Positions 1-7,189 of a stretch of 13,243 nucleotides of DNA are shown here, piece after piece. Every line of letters begins with the position of its first letter. The first letter of the stretch is position 1. This DNA is from Syntrophomonas sp. (GTDB taxonomy: Bacteria > Bacillota > Syntrophomonadia > Syntrophomonadales > Syntrophomonadaceae). Both the position numbers and the translations under genes were made by a program. The DNA lies in contig DLUN01000245.1 in NCBI GenBank assembly GCA_003444615.1, positions 1 through 13,243 on the forward strand, given 5' to 3'. The notes beneath the pieces were generated by a model. It was not told the DNA's origin and did not search any database. It saw only the letters and a list, made by a program, of their open reading frames with translations.

Positions 1-252
1 GAAAACAATTATTTCAGCCACACTTCCCCCACTTATGGAAGCCCTTTTAATATGATGAAGAGCTTGGGAATTTCCTACCGGGCTGCCGCTGAAAATATTG
101 CCAAAAACACCAGCGTTCAAGGTGCTCATAATGCTTTCATGAATTCCACCGGGCACCGCCAAAACATTCTGGGAAGCAGTTATAAGAAGGTAGGTCTAGG
201 CTTCTATCAGGAAGGCCGCTACATGTATGTAACCCAGTGGTTCACAAATTAG
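1..252 (+). CDS. CAP/SCP-domain (YkwD-like) protein, C-terminal part
   Basis: Frame 1 is open from the first base of the window, so the gene starts upstream and only the last 83 codons are seen. The fragment shows the hallmarks of the bacterial CAP (CRISP/antigen 5/PR-1) fold: a HTSP segment containing the first conserved histidine, then AENIA, then the GHRQNIL box with the second conserved histidine, then a VGLGF strand and a closing YVTQWF strand. Bacterial members are usually secreted or cell-surface proteins, often with an N-terminal signal peptide and SH3 or LysM modules, and are frequent in spore-formers; none of the N-terminal part can be checked here. The molecular function of these proteins is mostly unknown. 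It is the only plus-strand gene I accept in the window. It is followed 25 bases later by a strong terminator, so it has no link with the minus-strand genes. Confidence 0.88.
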   Translation, partial: ENNYFSHTSPTYGSPFNMMKSLGISYRAAAENIAKNTSVQGAHNAFMNSTGHRQNILGSSYKKVGLGFYQEGRYMYVTQWFTN

Positions 253-276
253 TCTTTTCATAATGGCAACAATATT

Positions 277-317
277 AAAGCCCCTTGGGCCACCAGGCCC
301 AAGGGGCTTTGTCTTTT
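277..317 (+). terminator. Rho-independent terminator of the CAP-domain gene
   Basis: A perfect 15-bp inverted repeat (left arm 277-291, right arm 296-310) closes on the 4-base loop acca and is followed by gtctttt. The stem is GC-rich in the middle with AAAG/CTTT at its base. The T run lies on the plus-strand side only, so it serves the gene ending at 252. Confidence 0.9.
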
Positions 318-631
318 CCCGCGCAGTCGTTCATGGTTGATTTTGAAACCCACTCTTCCTAAAAAGATGGGTGTCCGGCTAACTGCTTCTGCCTACCATC
401 ATCCCCTAGTCAGGTTTGACATCCCCAGTCAGACTCAAGACTCCCTGGTTTCATTTGTGGTTAAAAATACTACCGTTACGCGATCATTGCAGGTTAGACA
501 CCTAAGTATCTTGCATATGTAGTATAACAGGGGTTTGATGACGAGAACAAGAGGAATAAAACGGAAGATGCCGCAAGCTGTAGGCTCCATGCCCTAAAAG
601 CGCTTCTTTTTTGGTCATGAGGCTCCGCCTT
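318..631. other. Non-coding convergent intergenic stretch
   Basis: About 310 bases between two facing terminators with no gene I can support. Short open frames exist but none has a good ribosome binding site together with protein-like composition. There is an imperfect 9-bp hairpin with one bulged C around 348-372 (accca-tctt pairing with aagatgggt). I see no transposase remnant, tRNA, riboswitch or direct repeat that I recognise. Confidence 0.5.
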
Positions 632-663
632 AAACAAAAACTCTCCTTTATTTCGGAGAGTTT
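632..663 (-). terminator. Terminator downstream of tRNA-Sec
   Basis: On the minus strand a 9-bp stem, AAACTCTCC paired with GGAGAGTTT (655-663 with 638-646), encloses an 8-base loop and is followed by TTGTTT. It lies 17 bases past the encoded CCA end of the tRNA gene and is the expected 3' end of a single-gene selC transcript. Confidence 0.8.
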
Positions 664-680
664 GCTTGCAAATTTAAGAT

Positions 681-778
681 TGGCGGAGGCGTGTGCGAAT
701 CGAACACACCAACGGCAGGATCACTACCGCTCGACTGGATTTGAAGTCCAGGCGGCCCACCAGGACCGATCCGCCTCC
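681..778 (-). tRNA. selC: tRNA-Sec (anticodon TCA)
   Basis: Selenocysteine tRNA, the UGA-decoding adaptor that is first charged with serine and then converted by SelA and carried by SelB. Read on the minus strand from 778 it has the features that set tRNA-Sec apart: an 8-base acceptor strand starting GGAGGCGG; a long 6-bp D stem (CGGTCC with GGGCCG) and a 4-base D loop; an anticodon arm CTGGA-CTTCAAA-TCCAG with TCA at 744-742; a long variable arm of about 8 pairs around 732-711; a 5-bp T stem with loop TTCGATT; discriminator G; and an encoded CCA at 683-681. Length is 98 bases, close to the 95 of the E. coli gene. One oddity: the eighth acceptor pair reads as G opposite A. It is the natural partner of the selA and selB genes at the other end of the window. 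Confidence 0.96.
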
Positions 779-798
779 GTATGATTTATCGCTTATAG

Positions 799-827
799 AG
801 TATATAACCCAAATCGAGCTTTGTCAA
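799..827 (-). promoter_or_regulatory. Sigma-A type promoter of selC
   Basis: On the minus strand TTGACA (827-822) is separated by exactly 17 bases from TATACT (804-799). The -35 box is a perfect match to consensus and the -10 box differs at one base. Transcription would begin near 792, about 14 bases before the mature tRNA 5' end at 778. This gives selC its own start independent of the upstream operon. Confidence 0.85.
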
Positions 828-840
828 ATAAAGCGACTAT

Positions 841-887
841 AGTATAGAAAACCCCTTTTCATTATCTTAAGACAACGAGCAGGGGTT
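841..887 (-). terminator. Probable terminator after the CBS-ACT gene
   Basis: On the minus strand AACCCCT (887-881) pairs with AGGGGTT (856-850) and is followed by TTCTATACT. The 7-bp stem is sound but the loop is long (24 bases, partly self-complementary around CTTAAG) and the T run is interrupted, so it is weaker than the other two terminators. Its place between the stop codon at 924 and the selC promoter fits the end of the liv transcript. Confidence 0.5.
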
Positions 888-923
888 ATGGCTCTAGGCT
901 ACATTAGCTTATCCGGATACCGT

Positions 924-1586
924 CTATTCTTCCATTTTGTCAACGGTTATAACTGATTCGATATCATAGCCGCGTTTTTCTATCTCTTTGATAATGGGCT
1001 CACACTCCATGGTTTCCACTCTGATGATAACCTTGTATCTATCCTTTTTGTCATCATAATAGGCTACCGTATTGAGGATGTTGACACCCTTAGCAGCTAT
1101 CATACCGGTGAGGTCAGCCAGGGTTCCCGGTGATTCACTGATATAGATATCTATGCGGCTGTGGGGCTTCTTAACCCCTAAAATATCAATTAGGGCATCG
1201 AATAAGTCGGTTTCCGTAATAATTCCTACCAGTTTGTCTCCATCCATTACCGGCAGACCACTGACTTTGTTCTTGCGCATTATCTTGGCAGCGGTCTCTA
1301 TATAAGTGTCTGGGGTAACGGTAATAACTTCTTGTTTTTTAGGCAGAATATCCTTGATCTTAGTTTTGGCCAGCAGGTAATTTAATTCATGCACACTAAG
1401 GGAAGTTGCTGATGATGGGGCTGCCTGGTTTAAATCGGATAGGGTGATAATACCAACCAGTTTCCCCTTGTCCTGCACAGGAAGCCTCCTGATATTGCCT
1501 TCTTTCATCAGGCGAAAAGCCTCGGTTAAACTGGTGTCCAACTGCACAGCCTTGACTTCTGTGCTCATCCGATCCTTTACCTTCAT
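924..1586 (-). CDS. CBS-CBS-ACT domain protein (AcuB-like)
   Basis: A 220-residue soluble protein made of two CBS modules (about residues 1-60 and 75-137) followed by an ACT domain (about 143-215). The CBS repeats are clear from the paired motifs RRLPVQDKGKLVGIIT and SGLPVMDGDKLVGIIT; such pairs bind adenosine nucleotides. The ACT part begins RIDIYISESPGTLADLT, the usual ligand-binding loop of amino-acid sensing ACT domains. The arrangement is that of AcuB-type proteins, first named from the Bacillus acetoin utilisation operon, but the family is broad and its function is not well defined. The start ATG has AAAGGGGG about 7 bases upstream. The gene begins 29 bases after livF and is the last gene before the terminator, so it is probably cotranscribed with the transporter. 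A role in sensing amino acids or energy state and tuning the transporter or its pathway is inference. Confidence 0.88.
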   Translation of the reverse strand: MKVKDRMSTEVKAVQLDTSLTEAFRLMKEGNIRRLPVQDKGKLVGIITLSDLNQAAPSSATSLSVHELNYLLAKTKIKDILPKKQEVITVTPDTYIETAAKIMRKNKVSGLPVMDGDKLVGIITETDLFDALIDILGVKKPHSRIDIYISESPGTLADLTGMIAAKGVNILNTVAYYDDKKDRYKVIIRVETMECEPIIKEIEKRGYDIESVITVDKMEE

Positions 1587-1615
1587 AGAGAATACCCCCT
1601 TTACTGCTTGTGGGC

Positions 1616-2320
1616 TTATCCGCCCAGGTAAGCTTTTTTAACCTGTTCGCTGTTCATTAGTTCTTGAGCCGAACCATGTAAAACTATCTCCCCGGTTTCT
1701 ATAACATAAGCCTTATCAGCTATAGACAACGCCATGTTAGCATTTTGCTCCACCAACAAAATGGTGGTACCGCGTTCATTGATGTCTTTAATAATCTCAA
1801 AGATTTCTTTTACTAACAGCGGAGCCAACCCCATAGAGGGTTCGTCCATCAATAACAGTTCCGGCCTGGCCATTAAAGCACGTCCGATGGCCAGCATTTG
1901 CTGTTCTCCTCCGCTCAAAGTACCGGCCATTTGCTTGTATCTCTCTTTTAACCGTGGAAACCGTTCAAATACATTATCCATATCTTTGGCGATTTGCTTT
2001 TTGTCTTTGCGCAAATAAGCGCCCATTTCCAAATTTTCCAATACACTCATGGAAGGAAAAACCCGCCGCCCTTCCGGCACCTGTGATATGCCCAGTCCCA
2101 CAATTTTTTCAGGGTTTACCTGGGTAATATCCTGATTTTTATACATCATCGACCCGGAACGCGGATGCAGCAACCCGGATATGGTTTTTAAGGTAGTGGT
2201 TTTACCGGCTCCATTGGCACCTATTAAGGTCACTATAGAACCTTGCTCTACACTAATAGATAGTTTTTTTAAGGCATGAATAGCACCATAATATACATCA
2301 ATTTCTTTGACTTGGAGCAC
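1616..2320 (-). CDS. livF: Branched-chain amino acid ABC transporter, ATP-binding protein LivF
   Basis: One of the two cytoplasmic ATPases that power the Liv-type importer. In 234 residues it shows Walker A GANGAGKT (34-41), the ABC signature LSGGEQ (135-140), Walker B LLLMDE (155-160) followed by PSMGLAPLLV, and the LLVEQN switch segment in which Q stands where most ABC proteins have the catalytic histidine; this substitution is typical of LivF. The length is normal. Translation starts at a GTG whose first base is the last base of the livG stop codon (TAGTG), with a strong AGGAGG (2333-2328) 7 bases upstream, so livG and livF are translationally coupled. The family also includes ATPases of urea and short-chain amide importers (UrtE, FmdF), so substrate cannot be fixed from this subunit. 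Confidence 0.94.
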   Translation of the reverse strand: MLQVKEIDVYYGAIHALKKLSISVEQGSIVTLIGANGAGKTTTLKTISGLLHPRSGSMMYKNQDITQVNPEKIVGLGISQVPEGRRVFPSMSVLENLEMGAYLRKDKKQIAKDMDNVFERFPRLKERYKQMAGTLSGGEQQMLAIGRALMARPELLLMDEPSMGLAPLLVKEIFEIIKDINERGTTILLVEQNANMALSIADKAYVIETGEIVLHGSAQELMNSEQVKKAYLGG

Positions 2321-3087
2321 TAGCTGACCTCCTCTCCCAGGTATGCTTCAATAACTCGTTTGTTGTTGCGGATTTCTTCTGGTGAACCCTCAGCTATGAT
2401 CTGCCCATAGTCCAGTACATAAATCCTTTCACACACACCCATGACCAATGACATGTCGTGCTCAATGAGCAGTATGGTTAGGTTAAACTGCTGGCGAATC
2501 GACCGTATAAGTTCCATTAGTTCGGCGGTTTCTTGAGGATTCATACCAGCAGCGGGTTCATCCAATATTAAAAGCCGGGGATGGGTGGCCAGTGCTCTGG
2601 CGATTTCCAGACGGCGCTGTTCGCCATATGGTAAGTTACTGGCTATCTCATCGCGCTTATCCGCCAGGTTGAATATTTCTAAGAACTCGTCGGCTTCCTT
2701 ACGTATATCTGCTTCGCCTTTGAAGAAACCTGGCGAACGGAAAACGGCACTCAACAACGGGTACTGCACATCCTTATGGAGTGCTATACGGACATTGTCC
2801 AGAACAGTTAAATCCTTAAAAAGACGGATGTTTTGGAAAGTACGGGCAATACCGCGACTGCAAATTTCGTAGGGCGGCAATCCAGTAATATTCTGCCCGG
2901 CAAAACGAATCGTGCCCTCATCAGGTTTATATACTCCGGTGATAAGGTTGAAAACGGTGGTTTTCCCTGCGCCGTTAGGCCCTATCAAGCCGATTAGTTC
3001 CTGTTCTTCAAGATAGGCATTAAAATCTAAGACCGCGCTTAGTCCGCCAAAAGATTTGTGGAGATGTTCAATGATCATCACGCTCAT
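2320..3087 (-). CDS. livG: Branched-chain amino acid ABC transporter, ATP-binding protein LivG
   Basis: The second ATPase of the importer, 255 residues. Walker A GPNGAGKT (36-43), the signature in its LivG form LPYGEQ (152-157), Walker B LLILDE (172-177) followed by PAAGMNPQE, and the switch histidine in LLIEHDM (H210) are all intact. The segment from about 108 to 130, between the Q-loop region and the signature, is the longer insertion that distinguishes LivG from LivF. It starts at an ATG that overlaps the livM stop codon by 4 bases (ATGA), with GTGGGGTG just upstream; a second ATG at codon 4 is a weaker alternative. It would pair with LivF as a heterodimer under the LivH/LivM membrane channel. 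Confidence 0.94.
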   Translation of the reverse strand: MSVMIIEHLHKSFGGLSAVLDFNAYLEEQELIGLIGPNGAGKTTVFNLITGVYKPDEGTIRFAGQNITGLPPYEICSRGIARTFQNIRLFKDLTVLDNVRIALHKDVQYPLLSAVFRSPGFFKGEADIRKEADEFLEIFNLADKRDEIASNLPYGEQRRLEIARALATHPRLLILDEPAAGMNPQETAELMELIRSIRQQFNLTILLIEHDMSLVMGVCERIYVLDYGQIIAEGSPEEIRNNKRVIEAYLGEEVS

Positions 3088-4037
3088 TTTTTATCACCCC
3101 ACAATCTCCCAAAGGTTCTCCGTCCTAATTCACGGTTGCCCATCAAGCCCTGAGGCCGGTAGATCATAACCGTTACCAATATTACTGCATACAAGATCAT
3201 GCGTATAGCCGGAAAGGATTGCAAGGCGGCGGTTAAAACGGTGATAAATATAGCAGCGATAATCGCTCCGGTAGTGCTGCCTAATCCCCCTAAGACTACC
3301 ATGACCAGTATGTCAAAGGATTTCATAAAGTTGAAAGTCTCCGGTTTGATTATATAGAAGTAATGAGCGTATAAGGCTCCTGCCAGACCTGCAAACATGG
3401 CTCCTACAACGAAAGCCAGCACTTTATATTTAGTGGTGTTCACACCCATCAGCTCAGCCGCTACTTCATCTTCACGTACGGAGATTATGGCCCGTCCATA
3501 ACTGGAATTAACCAGGTTTACAATCACCAGTATGGTGATCACTACCGACCCAAACAACCAAGGCCAGGTACTCAGTTTAGATATACCCATAATTCCAGCC
3601 GGTCCGTTTACATAATCGATGTTTTGCAAAACCACGCGTATGATTTCTCCAAAACCTAAAGTAGCAATGGCCAAATAGTCCCCGCGCAGCCTTAAGGTAG
3701 GTACTCCAATTATGAATCCTGCCAAAGCTGCTGCCAAACAAGCGGCTATAATGCCGACTATAAACGGCAGTTCCATATAGGTAGTCATTATCACCGAGGC
3801 ATAGGCGCCCACAGCCATAAACCCGGCGTGTCCTAGAGAGAGCTGTCCGGTAAAACCGTTAATCAGATTAAGGCTAACCGCCAGAATGATATTGATACAT
3901 ATTGAAGCCAGGTTTATCTGATAGTATTGATTCAAGAGACCGGCACTTATTAAGTACTGCACCAGTGTAAAAATTACCACCAGAATGCCAACCTCAATGA
4001 TAAATTGAACCGGCTTAAAATGTTGTGTTTTTTGCAT
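3084..4037 (-). CDS. livM: Branched-chain amino acid ABC transporter, permease LivM
   Basis: Membrane subunit of the importer, 317 residues, almost entirely hydrophobic with roughly eight to ten membrane segments. The LivM signature stretch GQLSLGHAGFMAVGAYAS (about 65-82) is present, followed by GVPTLRLRGDYLAIATLGFGE and by the cytoplasmic coupling segment SVREDEVAAELMGVN that contacts the ATPases. The C-terminus ends in a basic tail. Its ATG lies 10 bases after the livH stop with only a weak GGTGA ribosome binding site, so expression may depend on coupling to livH; its own stop overlaps livG by 4 bases. Length and motifs are ordinary for the family. The same fold serves urea and amide importers, so branched-chain amino acids are the likely but not proven substrate. 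Confidence 0.93.
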   Translation of the reverse strand: MQKTQHFKPVQFIIEVGILVVIFTLVQYLISAGLLNQYYQINLASICINIILAVSLNLINGFTGQLSLGHAGFMAVGAYASVIMTTYMELPFIVGIIAACLAAALAGFIIGVPTLRLRGDYLAIATLGFGEIIRVVLQNIDYVNGPAGIMGISKLSTWPWLFGSVVITILVIVNLVNSSYGRAIISVREDEVAAELMGVNTTKYKVLAFVVGAMFAGLAGALYAHYFYIIKPETFNFMKSFDILVMVVLGGLGSTTGAIIAAIFITVLTAALQSFPAIRMILYAVILVTVMIYRPQGLMGNRELGRRTFGRLWGDKK

Positions 4038-4047
4038 CGACTGTCAC

Positions 4048-4938
4048 CTACACTTTTTCACCGGTGTTCTTTCCAAACAATCCGGTTGGCTTAATCAGCA
4101 GAATAATTATGAGAACGCCAAATGCCACTGCGTCCCGATAGAGGCTGCTACCGTAACCACTCACCAAAGTTTCCAGAATTCCCATGAGGAAGCCGCCCAC
4201 CATAGCACCGGGAATTATCCCTATGCCACCGAGAACAGCTGCCACGAAGGCCTTTAATCCTGGAATAATACCCATAAGTGGGTTTATGGAATTGTAGTAG
4301 ACGCCAATCATTACACCCGCTGCGGCTGCCAAGGCAGAGCCGATTGCAAAGGTAATGGATATGGTCTTGTCTACACTTATCCCCATCAACATGGCGGCTT
4401 CTTTGTCCAAAGAAACGGCACGCATGGCCTTACCTGTTTTGGTGCGTTTTATAATGTACTGTAGAATCACCATTAAGACCACCGCCGATATGAAAACAAA
4501 GATGTCCTTACTTGATAAGGTTATCCCCATGACATCGTAATTGGTTACAGGAAAAGCCTCTGCAGGGTAGACTCTCTGGTTAGGGGTTAAAAAGAAAATG
4601 GTGGTGTACTCTAAAAAGAAGGATACCCCTATCGCCGTTATCAGTGCCGCAATGCGCGTGGAGTTACGCAGCGGCCTATAGGCCACTTTTTCAATCACCA
4701 CCCCTAGTACAGCACAGGCTATCATGGCTATGGCCATAGCTACAAAAATGTTTGTCCCCAGGACTACTACGGAAAAGAAGCCTATATAGGCACCTACCAT
4801 CAAGATATCGCCGTGGGCAAAGTTAATCAGCATAATTATGCCATAAACCATAGTGTATCCCAGTGCTATCAGCGCATAGATGGCTCCCAGAGATAATCCA
4901 TTAACCATTTGCTGCAAAAACTCTTGCAATAAAGCCAC
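4048..4938 (-). CDS. livH: Branched-chain amino acid ABC transporter, permease LivH
   Basis: Membrane partner of LivM, 296 residues with about eight hydrophobic segments. Family markers are LIALGYTMVYGIIMLINFAHG (split as LIALGYTMVYG and INFAHGDILMVGAY, residues about 23-52), and the coupling segment DKEAAMLMGISVDKTI near residue 180. The first codon given is GTG; the purine-rich AAAGGA sits almost against it, which is tighter than usual. Other in-frame candidates are a TTG at codon 4 and an ATG at codon 12; a stop codon four codons upstream of the GTG rules out a longer start. The true start is therefore somewhere in the first 12 codons. It begins 61 bases after livK, the widest gap within the transporter cluster, and this gap holds a small hairpin. 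Confidence 0.92.
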   Translation of the reverse strand: MALLQEFLQQMVNGLSLGAIYALIALGYTMVYGIIMLINFAHGDILMVGAYIGFFSVVVLGTNIFVAMAIAMIACAVLGVVIEKVAYRPLRNSTRIAALITAIGVSFFLEYTTIFFLTPNQRVYPAEAFPVTNYDVMGITLSSKDIFVFISAVVLMVILQYIIKRTKTGKAMRAVSLDKEAAMLMGISVDKTISITFAIGSALAAAAGVMIGVYYNSINPLMGIIPGLKAFVAAVLGGIGIIPGAMVGGFLMGILETLVSGYGSSLYRDAVAFGVLIIILLIKPTGLFGKNTGEKV

Positions 4939-4960
4939 ATCCTTTTGTCACAACTGAAAG

Positions 4961-4980
4961 AGAGGGCGTGTTGACCCTCC
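4961..4980 (-). promoter_or_regulatory. Small hairpin between livK and livH
   Basis: On the minus strand GGAGGG and CCCTCT form a 6-bp stem (one G-T pair) around the loop TCAACACG, followed by CTTTCAGTT. It is not a convincing full terminator. Hairpins at this position after a binding-protein gene often stabilise the upstream message or lower read-through, so that the binding protein is made in excess over the membrane parts; that role here is inference. Confidence 0.35.
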
Positions 4981-4999
4981 CTTCCAGAACTTGCAACAC

Positions 5000-6166
5000 C
5001 TATCTTGAAATCAAATTTCCATCTTTGTATTCGATGACAACAATGTTCTTAACAGGATTGTGATTCTCATCAATGCTCATCGTACCGGTAATTCCAGGGA
5101 AGTCCTTGGTTGCTTCCAAAGCTTCTTTAACCTTGACAGGATCAGCTTCGCCAGCCCGTTCAATGGCATCAGCTAACAGTCTAGCAGCATCATAGCCCAG
5201 GGCAGCAAAGGAGTCCGGTAATTTGTTGTATTTGGCCTTATAAGCTTCTACAAAGCTTTGGATGGCCGGATCGGGGTCTTCTACCGAATAATGGTTGGTG
5301 AAGTAAGTATTATTTAAGGCTTCCGCTCCCGCAACACTTACCATGTCAGGGGAATCCCAGCCATCGCCACCGCCAATGGGGCAGGTAATACCCATTTCCC
5401 GAGCTTGCTTAATCAGTACCGCTACTTCGGTGTAATAGCCCGGCACATAAATAAACTCGGGGTCAGCACTTTTAATCTTGGTCAGGGTAGCGCGGAAATC
5501 TTTATCCCCGTTCACAAAACCTTCTTCAGCTACAATAGTACCACCTTTGGAGGTGAATTCCTCTTTGAAATATTTAGCAAGTCCAGTGGCATAATCATCA
5601 GAAGTGCTGCCATAAATAGCGGCGTTCTTTACATTTAAATCTTCCAGAGCAAAATTAGCCATGCGCTGACCCTGGTCAGAATCCCGGTAGCATACCCGGA
5701 AGATAAAATCTCTTACTTTATTGGTTTTCTCATCAACGGTTACATTGACAGCAGTTGCTGCAGGGGCTAGCAGCGGAATCTGGTTTTCCATCATTACCGG
5801 GGTACTGCCGGCAACATTACCGCTGGTCAAGGGCCCAATCTGAGCCACTATCTTCTCTCCTACCAGAGCAGCACTAACGCTCATGGCTTCATCGGGAATT
5901 GATTTGCAGTCCCGAGATAGGGGGTCAAGCTGTTTACCCAAAACACCGCCGGCAGCATTGATTTCTTCAATCGCCAGCAAAGCTCCATTAGCGGCATTGC
6001 TCCCATAACTGGCCACTGGCCCCGACAGTTCGGTATTAATACCGACTTTAATGGTGTCTCCCTCCTGCTGAGCAGCACCGTTGTCTCCTCCTTGGGAACA
6101 ACCGGCCACAATGCTCAGCATGAACAGCATCAGTACCAACATCGATACCTTCCTACGTATCCTCAT
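5000..6166 (-). CDS. livK: Branched-chain amino acid ABC transporter, substrate-binding lipoprotein LivK
   Basis: Extracellular solute-binding protein that delivers ligand to LivH/LivM. The 388-residue product starts with a basic n-region (RIRRK), a hydrophobic core and a lipobox ending AGC, so cleavage before Cys23 and lipid anchoring to the outer face of the membrane are expected in a Gram-positive cell. A short Gly/Gln/Asp-rich linker follows, then the periplasmic-binding-protein type 1 (Leu/Ile/Val) fold opening IKVGINTELSGPVASYG and GALLAIEEINAAGGVLG. The ATG has a perfect AGGAGG (6180-6175) 8 bases upstream, the best initiation signal among the liv genes, which fits high expression. It lies 63 bases after the BadF-type gene; I see no clear promoter in that gap. 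The ligand could be a branched-chain amino acid, another hydrophobic amino acid, or a small amide or acid. Confidence 0.93.
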   Translation of the reverse strand: MRIRRKVSMLVLMLFMLSIVAGCSQGGDNGAAQQEGDTIKVGINTELSGPVASYGSNAANGALLAIEEINAAGGVLGKQLDPLSRDCKSIPDEAMSVSAALVGEKIVAQIGPLTSGNVAGSTPVMMENQIPLLAPAATAVNVTVDEKTNKVRDFIFRVCYRDSDQGQRMANFALEDLNVKNAAIYGSTSDDYATGLAKYFKEEFTSKGGTIVAEEGFVNGDKDFRATLTKIKSADPEFIYVPGYYTEVAVLIKQAREMGITCPIGGGDGWDSPDMVSVAGAEALNNTYFTNHYSVEDPDPAIQSFVEAYKAKYNKLPDSFAALGYDAARLLADAIERAGEADPVKVKEALEATKDFPGITGTMSIDENHNPVKNIVVIEYKDGNLISR

Positions 6167-6229
6167 CCAATCTTCCTCCTCATCAGTTTATTGCCCTCAC
6201 TCCCCCGAAAGGTTGTGAAAAACCACTTA

Positions 6230-7189
6230 TTAAGCTGTTTGCAGTTCCCATTTGCCACACCGATCACCCCAGCGGGCAATTAGTTCACCGTTCTGGAAGA
6301 ACTGTACCACTTCACAGGCATTGGAACATCCTTTGCATTCAAAACTAGTGGTGACAAATTCAATGTCTCTTAAGCTGAATCCCTTGAAATTAGTCCTGCC
6401 TTTTTTAGCGTAGGCCTCTTGGGCTAGCAAGGCAGCCCCTATTGCTCCCATAACGCCATAATGAGGCGGAACGATAACTTCGGTATTTAGGTAACTGTTA
6501 AAAGCCTGTACCAAGCCGGCATTGGCAGCTACTCCCCCTTGAAATATAATGGGTTCCAGTATCTCCTTGCCTTTACCCACATTATTCATATAGTTGCGTA
6601 CCAGTGCTTCACATAAACCCGCAATAATATCTTCAGTGTTATAACCCAATTGCTGTTTATGTATCATGTCTGATTCGGCAAAAACTGCACATCGTCCTGC
6701 TATACGAACAGGATTTTTTGATTTTAAGGCATAATTGCCGAATTCTTCAATGGGAATCAACAGGCGACTGGCTTGCTGATCCAGGAAAGAACCGGTACCA
6801 GCAGCACAAACCGTATTCATGGCAAAATCCGTTACCACTCCATGGCGAAGGATAATAATCTTGGAATCCTGTCCGCCTATTTCAATGATAGTCCTCACTC
6901 CCGGAACTACCTTTGACGCAGCCACCGCATGGCAAGTGATCTCGTTTTTGACAACGTCAGCACCCACAATCATACTGGTTAAATACCTAGCACTGCCAGT
7001 GGTGCCTGCTGCTGCTATCTCCACTTCGCCGGCTAGTTCTTGGCCTATATCATATATCCCCTCTTGTACAACTTCAATAGGGCGGCCACTGGTGCGTAAG
7101 TAACTTTCAGCCAATAACTGACCTGATTCATCCAATACTACTATGTTAGTACTTACTGACCCAACGTCAACCCCTAAAAATCCTTTCAT
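6230..7189 (-). CDS. BcrA/BadF/HgdC-type ATPase (CoA-dehydratase activase family)
   Basis: A 319-residue ASKHA-fold ATPase of the family that activates 2-hydroxyacyl-CoA dehydratases and benzoyl-CoA reductases: ATP hydrolysis drives one electron from a [4Fe-4S] cluster held between two subunits onto a partner enzyme. Phosphate-binding motif GVDVGSVSTN (6-15), IGGQDSK (104-110), NTVCAAGTGSFLD and GRCAVFAESDMIH are all present. Cys128 and Cys167 stand 39 residues apart, the same spacing as the cluster ligands Cys127 and Cys166 of HgdC from Acidaminococcus. Unlike the roughly 260-residue HgdC, this protein has a C-terminal extension with Cys285, Cys288, Cys292 and Cys311, which could hold a second metal cluster. 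The ATG overlaps the stop of the previous gene (ATGA) and has GGAGAGG upstream. Which partner it activates is not known; the two upstream genes are the obvious candidates. Confidence 0.9.
   Translation of the reverse strand: MKGFLGVDVGSVSTNIVVLDESGQLLAESYLRTSGRPIEVVQEGIYDIGQELAGEVEIAAAGTTGSARYLTSMIVGADVVKNEITCHAVAASKVVPGVRTIIEIGGQDSKIIILRHGVVTDFAMNTVCAAGTGSFLDQQASRLLIPIEEFGNYALKSKNPVRIAGRCAVFAESDMIHKQQLGYNTEDIIAGLCEALVRNYMNNVGKGKEILEPIIFQGGVAANAGLVQAFNSYLNTEVIVPPHYGVMGAIGAALLAQEAYAKKGRTNFKGFSLRDIEFVTTSFECKGCSNACEVVQFFQNGELIARWGDRCGKWELQTA

Noticed and set aside
337..522. 61-codon plus-strand open frame in the intergenic gap
   Set aside because: Its start is not backed by a ribosome binding site, composition is not protein-like, it lies just past a strong terminator, and no family is recognised.
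508..575. Minus-strand promoter-like TATACT around 520-530 with TTGTTC upstream
   Set aside because: The -35 match is poor, the spacing is 18, and no gene lies downstream on that strand within reach.
540..597. Mini-ORF of 19 codons starting ATGACG
   Set aside because: A purine-rich AGGGG precedes it, but the peptide is basic, tiny and unrecognised, and no promoter is evident.
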